A stretch of 64,000 nucleotides of DNA, taken from contig JNDT01001676.1 in NCBI GenBank assembly GCA_000697055.1, forward strand, positions 1 to 64,000, in the 5' to 3' direction. Positions 48,017 to 57,157 of this stretch are shown here, in pieces. A program made the translations under genes and the position numbers. The first letter of the stretch is position 1; the number at the start of each line of letters is the position of its first letter. This DNA comes from Saksenaea vasiformis B4078. Its lineage: Eukaryota; Mucoromycota; Mucoromycetes; Mucorales; Saksenaeaceae. The notes under the pieces are model-generated. The model searched no databases. It saw only the letters and a list, made by a program, of their open reading frames with translations, and was not told where the DNA came from.

Positions 48017-48717
48017 GATAATTCTCAGTGGTTACGCCAAGTCGAGGAGATACTTTCGGAAAACAGCATAAGGATAGTATTCTCTCCAGAGGAGGTTGTG
48101 AAGTGCCAAACGGTGAGTTCAGCCACTAATTTTGCCGCGCTAAACTTAACTTATATTGAACCGTAGATGATGCTAGAATGTCGAAAGGTCTTACGGGACT
48201 TTTATCATTCAGCTAGAGCACAACGGGAGAGGAAAACGCGAGACTTACGGAAGGCGAAGATTTATGACCAGGTTACCGCAGCTGAACGTCGGTACCTGCA
48301 AGAAGCAACTGGCGGATCTAAGTGCATACCAATCATGTCAATCGGTGCAGCCAGAACGGGGTTCGGTACTAGGATTAAGGGTCATATGAGGTTAGGTGGG
48401 AAAGCATTTCGAAAACGACACAGAAGATATACGGTTGTGGCAATAACGGATGAATTTCGTACATCAATGACATGTCCTTATTGTTTCGGGCCGGTTATCC
48501 ACCCCAGCGTTAAGAGACTGATCAAAGGGAAGACTACTACCGTTACTAAGAATGGATCTTCTGTCTGTTATAAACCCCAACTGTGTAAGCCGCCTGAGTG
48601 GAAGTAACCACCAGTAACCGTGATATACTCGCAGCAATCTGCATTTGTCTTGCCGGAACCTACAGGATGCTACAGAAAAAAACCATGATTCCATTCACAA
48701 GAAGTCAGATGAATTAG
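48017..48717 (+). pseudogene. Fanzor (TnpB-like nuclease) relic with frameshifts
   Basis: This is the C-terminal half of a Fanzor-type gene. An exon (48017-48112) and an intron with good signals (48113-48166, GTGAGT..CGTAG) lead into a 146-codon frame. Helical text rich in Arg precedes SIGAARTGFGTRIKGHMRLG. Then comes VVAITDEFRTSMTCPYCF, the block before the zinc ribbon with the first Cys pair. The second pair (CYNPNC) is readable only after a +1 shift near 48577. The RuvC-III block NRDILAAICICLAG, with its catalytic Asp, needs another shift near 48615. So the gene is broken at least twice in its active-site region. The N-terminal part was not found in the preceding bases. It lies ~110 bp upstream of a DDE transposase relic on the same strand, inside a pair of direct repeats. 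Confidence 0.65.
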
Positions 48718-48826
48718 CATATTAAGACTGACAAAAATAAATTGCTACCGAATATGACATCATTACTTTGACTCCACCTTACTTGTTTTCAACCCTCTGT
48801 GCTCCCAGTCTTCACCGGAATCACTG

Positions 48827-49390
48827 GTAGTTGGACTGGTCTGGGACAGCTATACTGTAAGGGCTTGGTCTAGGAAAAGTGCTGCTCTTGTCACGGTGCC
48901 AATTACGAGGGGAAAGACTACAAAGACTACAGCTATATTGGGTGTGCTATCTCTGCCTCAGGTTTAATTAAAGTAAACTTGAGGATACCAAAGCTTATTA
49001 AGAAAAGAAAGACTGGGCAGGAATCTGGATATGTGAACAGTGGGCATTGCTATGGGCCAGTGTATCAGCTTTTTGAAAGACATTGATAAAATGGATCAGT
49101 GTCCACCACGTTATTGATAACGGTTCTATTCACAAGTCTAAAGGGCTTATCGACTAGAAGATTAAGATCGTAATAATCGACAGTAGTGAACCTGGTTCCT
49201 GGTCAAGAGTGATACAGAATGCATTACATGACGCCAAACGCGACTCCAATGAAATGTGCTCAGAGCAAGTCCGACATCATTGAAATCGCACGCGTCCAGG
49301 AAAACATGCTCGAAGACAATGGCAGGCTCCTCAGCGAAATGGCTTCTGATCTGTTACTACATATTGGAGCTTCCAAATCACATCGTTTTC
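48827..49390 (+). pseudogene. Tc1/IS630-type DDE transposase relic
   Basis: Decayed text of a DDE transposase can be read across three frames. SYTVRAWSRKSAALVTVPI comes first, followed by GAISASGLIKVNLRIPKLIK and VNSGHCYGPVYQ. Then HVIDNGSIHKSKGLID gives the second catalytic Asp in the VIDNxxIH context. A late stretch (TPMKCAQSKSDIIEIAR) corresponds to the NPIExxWxxxK region that holds the third acidic residue in intact members. Stops and frameshifts break it throughout. The N-terminal DNA-binding part is missing or unrecognisable. Family call (IS630-Tc1-mariner superfamily, DDE_3-like) rests on these motifs only. Confidence 0.55.
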
Positions 49391-49509
49391 CATAAATAGT
49401 AATTCGGATGGTCTTTCACTTCTTGAAGAATATGTTCGATATAGGAATGATCATCCTATCCACGAATTATACTCTATAACCGAGCGACTACTGTATTTGA
49501 ATGCCTTTT

Positions 49510-49562
49510 CTGCGCAAAGACATGCTGCTCCTCACCGTAGGATTGAAGTGGTGTTAACGCAA
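49510..49562 (+). repeat. Right direct repeat flanking the Fanzor/DDE block
   Basis: Partner of 47475-47530: CTGCGCAAAG, TGCTCCTCACCG, then a GTGGTGTTAACGCAA end. The two copies bracket about 2.0 kb containing the Fanzor and DDE relics. Confidence 0.6.
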
Positions 49563-49602
49563 ATGTTTGGTGAAAATTTGGATTTTTATTGAATAGCCGC
49601 AA

Positions 49603-49848
49603 GTGCTTCGTTGTCTAACATATCCACTCTGGCTCGGTCTCAGAGAAAAATGGATAAAAAAAAACCCTTGGGAGCAAAGGGAAAAAAGAAAGGCGAAAAG
49701 TATCAGATCTAAGGGGATGAGGAAATGGAAGAAAAGAGAGAGGGAAAAGATTGAAAGGGAAAATCTGTACTATACGAAAGAGAGAAGGGAGAAAGGTAGA
49801 AAAAAGAAGGAAGTTAAACTGGGGAGGGAGGATGTGGGGAAAGGGGAG
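49603..49848. other. Purine-rich low-complexity stretch
   Basis: A strongly strand-biased A/G-rich run (about 49640-49840), giving spurious Lys/Arg/Glu-rich frames. No gene. It abuts the end of the LINE fragment. Confidence 0.5.
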
Positions 49849-50247
49849 TCAAAAGAGCTGCAGTTGTAGCCGTGCCGCAGCGGGAGGTTGTAGGTGGAGA
49901 CTCCAGCCATAGCAAAAAGTCATTGCTAATGGTTCGAGGGAGCAGAGGGGCAACCTGAAATTGTTGGCTGTGTGACAGAGAGCATCGATTTGCAACAGAA
50001 CGTCGCGCAGCTTTGGCCAAATGGTCTGCCAATATGTGAGCTGGTGTCGCTGCTTGGGGTGGGCAATTGGCATCTTATTCAGGACGAAGGAGAATGGATC
50101 AAGGATCACGATTGGAACTTGGAGGCGGTGATGGACGGCGAGGCAGAGACGAGCAGGCGTAGCACAATTACGACACTGCCACTTTTTGCCACTTGGCATC
50201 CATCCTAATCGCCATCGTATGCAACGGCTGCGTTCTTCGGGCAACAT
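49849..50247 (-). mobile_element. LINE (non-LTR retrotransposon) C-terminal fragment
   Basis: A 132-codon minus-strand frame. Its start (RCIRWRLGWMPSGKKWQC, then RNC) carries the Trp/Arg/Leu and paired-Cys text typical of the C-terminal end of LINE reverse-transcriptase ORFs. HRLQVPIVILDPFSFVLNKM and YWQTIWPKLRDVLLQID then resemble the tails seen in Mucoromycota LINEs. The reverse transcriptase and endonuclease parts are absent, so this is a 5'-truncated or decayed copy. The family call is from pattern memory and should be checked by search. Confidence 0.5.
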
Positions 50248-50877
50248 AGGGACCCAAAGAATGGGATCAACCTCGAGTTATAGGCTGCAAGCCCTGAGTA
50301 AGGCGGCGTTATCACCTGTGACAAATGTTTATTCAAAATCCAGTATTTTCGTCAGTTGTAGGTTTATTTAAGAAAGCAACTGATTAGCTGGCGATGGACT
50401 TGAAAGAGCTTCCGTCGACCTGAAGTTACGCGTGGTATCTCTCGACGTCAGAGACTCCACTGCTGCGTTTTGTATTAATCCTTACCCAAACAGATCTAAC
50501 AATTAAAAATTGACATTGGCGTAAAAAGGCATCATCTGCACGTCAAACCTACCTGACCTAATTCTTCCGTCACCTTGACAGCGAAAGAAGCAGCGTCCGT
50601 ACTGACACCCAAATGACAATGAAACGTTCACCTGAAACCAATCACTGGCAGTTAAGAACGCCATGAAAAAACAGTTTATTTTGCCTTCCATAGCTATTGA
50701 TATGGAAATGTGCGAACCATGTATAAACAGAATAGGAGGTTAGTAGGGATCGATAGTGCGCTAAAATTCCAATGCTATGATCGGCGGAGCGTAAAAATAG
50801 TTTTCTAGTGGCGCAAATTTTCAAGCAAAAAACCAAATAAAAAAAATTAATCAAGGTTGTAAACGTCCCTTTCCGCC
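50248..50877. other. Intergenic stretch upstream of the La gene
   Basis: No gene seen in ~630 bp. The last ~60 bases are A-rich and should be the leader of the La gene. Confidence 0.4.
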
Positions 50878-52396
50878 ATGTCTGAAGAAACTTTGGAGCA
50901 ACAAGTGCTTAAGCAGCTTGAGGCTATTTATAGCAAGGAGAACCTTGAGAAGGATAACTTCTTCCGAGAAATGACCCAGCAAGATCCCGAAGGCTGTATG
51001 TACCACTAATTGTGTTGTTCAGCGTTGCCATTGACATTGCGCTTAGGGGTCACTCTGAAGAAGCTCTCATGCATCAAGCGATTCAAGACATTGGTTGCCG
51101 GAAACCTGGAAGTGTTTGCACAAGCTGTTGATCTGTCCTCTGAATTTGAGGTCAATGAGGAAAAGACAAAGCTGCGCAAGACTCCCGTCCCCGAACCTAC
51201 CGCTGAGGAGCTTGCATTGGCACAAGAACAAAAAGAAAAGGAAGAACAGCGCTTGGTGCTGAGCCATATGGAAACCAAAAACCTTCGATCCATCTACGCG
51301 GTAAGAACGATGAAGAAGGCGCGTTGTTGACAGGTTAATGATGATGATCCGATGCTTTTATAGAAAGGATTTGATCCCGCCGACAGAAAGGAAACCATAT
51401 TAGAATATTTCCAAAACTTTGGACGCGTTATCAGTCTGAAGATGCGATTCGATGACGAACAAAAATTCAAGGTTAGCAGTTCGAATACGTCGCTGCTGAA
51501 ATGTTAATTGACATAATGGCTAGGGAAGCGTCTTTGTTGAATACGAAACACCAGAGTTGGCCAACGAGGTACGCGAAAAGAAACATGAATTCAACGCAAA
51601 GGAATTGCTCGTGATGGGCAAGTACGTATGACGCCAATTGAGAAAACATTGCAGTACATATATATTGATGGCGTTGCTCTAGGCAAGAATACATTGATAT
51701 GAAGTCCAAGGAAAAATACGATGGTGTTGAATGGGCTCCTCGCACAGAAGGTCACCGTCAGACCTATTTGATTGAGTTCACTGGAGCAGAAAACATGCCT
51801 ATCAAGGATATCAAGGTAAAAATATAAGACCGACTTTTTGTCTGGAATGTGTCCTCATCTACCGCACTCTCTTTTAGAAATTGATCTCTGAAAAAGCAAA
51901 GGTTGGTTCCGTCGAGTTGATGTCAGAGGAGCCCGGCCGTGGTGCTATCCAACTGCTGGAGCTTACACCTGAAATGTTTTTGGAATCGTTGGAAGACAAC
52001 AAGATTGAAAATTTGACCTTTAGACTGGCTGATGGTAAGTGCATACAAAAAAAAAAGAAAGAGGTAACGGGTACTGACGTACCATATACGCTCTTAGAAA
52101 ACCTCCGTCGTATCTTCTTCCGTCAACAAAGAGACAGCCGAGAACAGCGAAAGAACGGCGACAAGGGACGAGGTCGTGGCCGCGGCCGAGGTGGTCGAGG
52201 TGGACGTGGTCGTGGACGAGGAGGAAAGGATCGTGGTACCAAGAGAGAAAGATCCGAAAAGGGCGAGGAATCCGAGGCAAAGAAACCAAAGAGTCTTATT
52301 CCTGAAATTGGATCGGCTTCGCAAACCAAGGTAAGCGTTTTGACGGAGAGATTCGTCCGGGGGTACTCATGTTGTTTGCTTGCTGTATAGGCTTAG
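50878..52396 (+). CDS. LHP1: La ribonucleoprotein (RNA 3'-oligo(U)-binding chaperone)
   Basis: Eight exons (50878-50995, 51047-51300, 51364-51471, 51524-51621, 51683-51815, 51878-52034, 52098-52330, 52391-52396) give 368 residues. La binds the UUU-OH ends of new Pol III transcripts and helps tRNA precursors mature in the nucleus. The La motif is N-terminal: LEAIYSKENLEKDNFFREM, then EGWVTLKKLSCIKRFKTL across the first intron. RRM1 follows (NLRSIYAKGFDPADRKETI, GSVFVEYET). A second RRM-like domain matches the xRRM position (LIEFTGAENMPIKDIKKLI, GAIQLLELTPE). The tail is an RGG-type run (about residues 310-335), then a Lys-rich nuclear-signal-like end. The last exon is one codon plus the stop. 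The intron 1 acceptor is 51046; an earlier CAG would give a 27-nt intron and a worse protein. Confidence 0.92.
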
Positions 52397-52662
52397 TAAA
52401 AAGAAAACAACGCATTCATTTTTTGACATCCGTTTGCATACAACACAAATATATAATAAAAAACAAGACACTATGGCACATCATCAATGGCGAAACGATT
52501 TTTTTATAAGAGCTCTGAAACATAGGAAGAGGAAGAAAGCGACGAGGTGGATTAAACAGGAATCATGTTTAGAGTACAGGACGAGAGGAGAAAAAGGAAT
52601 CAACGAGGAAAGCTTAGGGAGCAACTTCAACCTATTATTGTTCTCTTGTTAGCTTCGATGGA

Positions 52663-53786
52663 CTATTTCGTTATGTACTTACAAGCACAAGCATTTGGGT
52701 TTGTGGGACGATCGAGATCTACACCACGCGAATTGAGTCCTCGAAGTTTACCACGGGAATTATCAGCGAGTCGATCCAACGGCATACGTTTCGCTGAGAA
52801 AAAGAATATGAGATGTCTATTGATCGTGCGGGAAAGGTTGGCTTACCTATCAGTGTAAACAGTTCAGTGACGTTGTGGGCGGTTTTGGCCGATGTTTCGA
52901 GGAACAGAAGACCAGCCTCGTCGGCATACTCTTGCGCTGTCTATTGTTTTATCGTGTTAAGTGTCACAGCGAGAAGAACAAAATCGAATGAAACGTACTC
53001 GGGTATCAATGGCTCTTCGCGTTTCCAAGTCGCTTTTATTTCCTGCTAATGCAATCACGATGTTCGGATCGGCCTGACGCTGCAACTCGTTTACCCAGGC
53101 TTTGGCTTTTTCCAACGACGCCTACATAGGAAATCACGTCATTTGTGCTCATGCTTGTACTCGCTTTGTATGGCTTACGGGCTGTGTGACATCGTACACG
53201 ACCACAGCGCAATGTGCATTACGATAGTACATGGGAGCCAAACTCTGTAACACGAATAAGTGTCAAAAAAGAAGAAACCTCTCTATTTCATTTGGGATGT
53301 ACCTTGTAGCGTTCCTGACCCGCCGTATCCCTTAAAGAGTTTGAGTCTTGTTAAAAAAGTTCTCGTAAAAAAAAAAACAGAAACCTACCAAATTTCGAAC
53401 TTCACGGTCGTGTCGTCGTCCAACGAGATCGTTTGTGCAAGAAAAGCAGCTATGTATGATTGTTAGGTCTTGTTCTGCTGGTTCCCCTTTTCCCCCTTTT
53501 TTTGTCCCTCTTACCTCCGATAGTACTCTCTCTATACTCGTCAAAGTGGTCTTTGACAAAGCGCATCACCAGACTAATAAAAAATGAGTTTTCAATATCC
53601 ACATGGAGTGTCATTCTATTTACCTCGATTTGCCGACGGCTGATTCACCTATAGTGGAGATAACAAACAGCTGAATGAGACGAGTTGTCGTTTTTGGCGA
53701 TCTTTCTTACCCAGCAAGACGAGTTTGAATTGGTATGTTCTTCCTTGCGACTGGGATGGCGATGTTTGAGATGGGTTAGATGCCAT
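52663..53786 (-). CDS. Rab5/Ypt5-type small GTPase
   Basis: Nine exons (53786-53711, 53648-53624, 53573-53515, 53449-53389, 53330-53303, 53244-53179, 53121-52999, 52940-52847, 52793-52663) give 220 residues. Rab5 directs early-endosome fusion. All G motifs are present: GESAVGKSS (P-loop), STIGAAFL (switch I, Rab5-type), WDTAGQERY (switch II), GNKSD and [25 protein letters not shown] and [12 protein letters not shown] are Rab5 signatures. The C-terminus ends [10 protein letters not shown]: a CxC pair lies five residues before the stop instead of the usual terminal Cys-Cys. A possible donor (GTAAGT) inside that end could change it. It ends 266 bp from La (convergent). Exons as short as 25 and 28 nt occur. 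Confidence 0.92.
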
Positions 53787-55175
53787 GATAACTGAATATT
53801 CTATAACACAGATAACTGAGGATGCAAGAAAGGGACAGATGAACAGCCGTTAAGGAGCGAGATATAAATAAAGCGGGCCGTAGGTGCTTTACGGGTTGCG
53901 GACACACAAAATCAGTCATCGGAATTTGAATTTGATAATGGTCAATTACCTTGTTTTCGGTCGGATGTTGAGGCTTTCTCTGCGAGCTTAAAGCTTGCAG
54001 TCTAATTCCTCGGGTTATCTGGCACATGCGAAATATGCAAAGAGAGCAAATGAAGGGAATCGGCTATAGAACGAACATACCAAAAGTCCAGAAACTGTTG
54101 AGAATCAGTTTCGATGCTGCTCTATATAACGAGCTGGGAAGTTGACTATTGTGGCTACTTGCCTCGATGTAACTTGTAAACTTATTGGCAAACAACAATA
54201 CGACTTTTGCAGAGATGGTGTTGCACTTGATAGAAATGTATGGGTATAATTTTCTAATATGCACGCAACTTTGTTAAAGTCTAAGATACTTTCCCTAGAA
54301 AGTGCTAATAAGGAATTTTGGACCTACAAACCATACAACGGTCATCATCAGAGCATTTTACTGTAGTAGCCGCATCTTATGTTATACATCATTAATTTTG
54401 ATAATACACGGTGCTGAACAGATCAGCTTCCTTTTCTCACAAGGATAAACGAAGCAAGCTCCAAGGATATCTGGAGCTACCGGCAACATCTTTATTGTCG
54501 CTTAATGAAAAATAAGCGCACGGTTCTCTAAACCAACTGACCTAAGTAACCGCTGTCATGTCGAGAACCATTGCACTGTGATCACTTGTTTTTAACTGAT
54601 CACGATAAAATGCGAATAGCCTATGATATCTTGATAAATTCGGAAGGCTCACGGTACAAAAATACGTGAAATACTCGGCGGATGAGACGCTTAAACTTGC
54701 AACTGGAAAGCGCCGAAATTGGGTTGGGGAAACTCAGCCTTCATAAACCGCTCGGTTATAGAACATGTCAAGTATGCAATCCTTACTACTAACAGCGTTA
54801 TTTTATACTGAGATACAGACCGGTCTTTTTATTTTCTTCAAAAATGCATTTTAAGCGTAATGGCATACATAAAGTTACAAAAATCACAGGTACAATAAAT
54901 GGTTAAAAAGAATGCATAATGTAAAGCAACGAAAGAGTAAGGGGCACAGTCGCAACAAAGATAGCATAGTCGGTAGAAAGACTTAAGGATAGCATACAGC
55001 AGTTATAAAAAAGGGAAGGTGAAATAACGTACAAAAATTAAAAACAGGGAGATATAATACAGACGATCATAATAAAAAAAAAGGCAGCATACAAGTTCAT
55101 ATGGGTACACCTATACGTAGCCGGCAAGGGTTAACTGGCAGTTGGTAGAAGACGGCAATCGGAGATTTTAGTTCC
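53787..55175. other. Intergenic stretch
   Basis: 1.4 kb with no supported gene. It is AT-rich with many A runs (54830-55090). It must hold the Rab5 promoter at its left end. No repeat recognised. Confidence 0.4.
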
Positions 55176-56826
55176 CTATTGGCGTAATTTCATATCAATA
55201 TACTTGGCAAGGTAATGCTGGTTGATAATGTCCCCTGTTTCTTCGAGGCTTGAGAAGAAAAACAGATACACTAAGAAAACGTTAGCTTCATACTTCAAAA
55301 AAAAAAAGAATTACCTATCGTTAAAATCAGGATATTCCAGCATATACTTAAAATGGATATTGCCCCCTCTGTCCATGTCAAAAAAGAACTCACGCGCGGG
55401 AAAAGGAACCAATAAGGCGAGATCGCCGGCGGTATGACTCTTGGGTAGGACGGCGGTGCACCACCAAAGCCTGACGAATAAAAAGTTAATAGTTCGTTGT
55501 CAACCATTGTAGTGCTAACCGAGAAGATCATCACGTATCCACGCAATACCAATGGTACTGGTATACGCCATAATAGCAAATATTACCAAGACGATTATCA
55601 GTGGATTAAACCTCAGATTCATTGAAACTATCGTCATAACGAGCCATGCGACAGCAATGCAGCCCCTGGAGGTATACACTGGATACCCATTTGATTTGTC
55701 CAGAAGCATGGCAGCAAGCAATACGGTGAGGATCAAGGCAACTGCAAAGCACATCAAAACAGCAGCGTCACCAATAAACTCCATTTTCCAGCTGAACGCA
55801 AAGAATGGCATGTGTAATGCAAACAAAGGGTACTAGCGCAGACTCATCTGGTAAGGGTCGCGATCTGTAAAAATACATCTTACTTACTGAGAATAGATTG
55901 ACGCTAGATACATAGGCAAGTGCATGTGGAATAACGATTGCTACTAATGTCTTGCATTGAGCCGCAATGAGTTCGCTCCATGTCGTGGTCTTAGGCTTCT
56001 TTTCGCATTGATGCACCGTTAACAGATCTTTACATGCCTCCTGGACTACATAATGCTGGGGATCTTTGTTGTGAATACATGCCAAACTTTGTATGGCCCT
56101 AGTGTGCTGGCCTTTGGCTACAAGGTAATAAGGAGATTCCGGAAGAAACAGCACTCCGATGACAATCATGGTGGCAAGTATCCACTGTACTAGCAAAGGA
56201 TCTTGGAGAAAGGATCGTGACCCTTCTGGTGTAGTCTTGCTCACTTCCACTGCAGTAAACCCCAGCATATGTATTGCCATACTTAACAAGGTTATTGTTC
56301 CTCTCTATGGAATAACAGATGTAAGCGTGCTGCAATACAATGCACGACATGATAACATACGTTATAGGAGTCGCAGAGCTCGTACATGTATACAGGTAAG
56401 ATTGTGGAAAGGTGACCCATTCCAACGGTATAGAGCATTGGACCAACTCTGTGACCGAGGACCGATGACTGTAGTATGTCTCGAAGGGATATTCCCCCGA
56501 GTAGGACCAGAATGCACGTTAAGATTGCATATCGTCGACCGATAGAATCAGTGATCCAGCATGTGGGATAAGGCATCAGCCACAAGAGTATACCAAATAC
56601 GGATAGTAGTACAGTGATAGACATTGTGTCGGTCGACACAGATTGTCCCAGATCATTCACCTTAGCCACGTTGTACGACATTGCATTGCCGTCTGTCAGA
56701 GATTTAGCATGATTTCGTTATGAGATGCGAGGTTTGCCCGTTTATTGACTTACAGCCACACAGGAAATGACCTAATGAAGCAATAGCGGCAACAAAGTAA
56801 ATGCATCGTCTTCCCTTCAATGGCAT
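55176..56826 (-). CDS. MFS sugar-porter-like transporter
   Basis: Six exons (56826-56754, 56692-56361, 56304-55888, 55832-55520, 55470-55315, 55270-55176) give 461 residues with no internal stop. Membrane segments are readable throughout: IYFVAAIASLGHFLCGYG, ITVLLSVFGILLWLM, VQWILATMIVIGVLFLPESP, then AVLMCFAVALILTVLLAAML and ISILSICWNILILTIVYLFF. The MFS loop text DSIGRRYAIL (GRR motif between helices 2 and 3) and LPESPYYLVAKG (PESP motif after helix 6) place it in the sugar porter family. The end EETGDIINQHYLAKYIDMK is a typical post-helix-12 tail. The usual central PETKG motif is not seen, and several conserved residues differ, so the substrate is unknown. A truncated second copy of exons 1-2 lies at 58.8-59.1 kb. 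Confidence 0.75.
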
Positions 56827-57157
56827 GGATGTGTCGTTGTAGAGTTCAGTAACGTTGTTTGCAGTTGAAAAATTGAAGAGGAAGTTGATGGGTGTAATTA
56901 AACGAGGTTTTTATATGAGACGTATGAGGATGTTGCACGGTTAAACAGAACGTTACACAGTTAGACAGATTATTGAAGTTCGAAGGTGCTTTTTTTTGGT
57001 AGGTGATCAATGGCGACTCGATGGTGTGGGGAATTATATCGGTGATATGTATATTGAACCAATGAAAAAATCAGGTAGCTGACTCTGACTTTGAAAGTGA
57101 TGCTTGAAATGGTTCATCCTTGATTTGAGGTTGTACTTAACCAAATGCAGCACATGT
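56827..57157. promoter_or_regulatory. Promoter region of the MFS gene
   Basis: The first ~60 bases upstream of the ATG (56827-56890) are also present upstream of the truncated copy near 59081-59140, including a GTTCAGTAACGTT-type word, so that part was duplicated with the gene. Similarity is lost beyond ~56890. Confidence 0.45.

Noticed and set aside
49603..49869. Lys/Arg/Glu-rich plus-strand frame
   Set aside because: It is a translation of a purine-rich low-complexity run.
50996..51022. A 27-nt intron in the La gene
   Set aside because: It uses the first AG after the donor, but the resulting protein loses the EGWVTL La-motif text. The AG at 51046 gives a normal 51-nt intron and the right residues.
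57100..57157. Missing remainder of the MFS duplicate on the left side of the CACTA-like element
   Set aside because: A few shared words (CCAAATGCA against CCAGAATGCA) are too short to prove homology.
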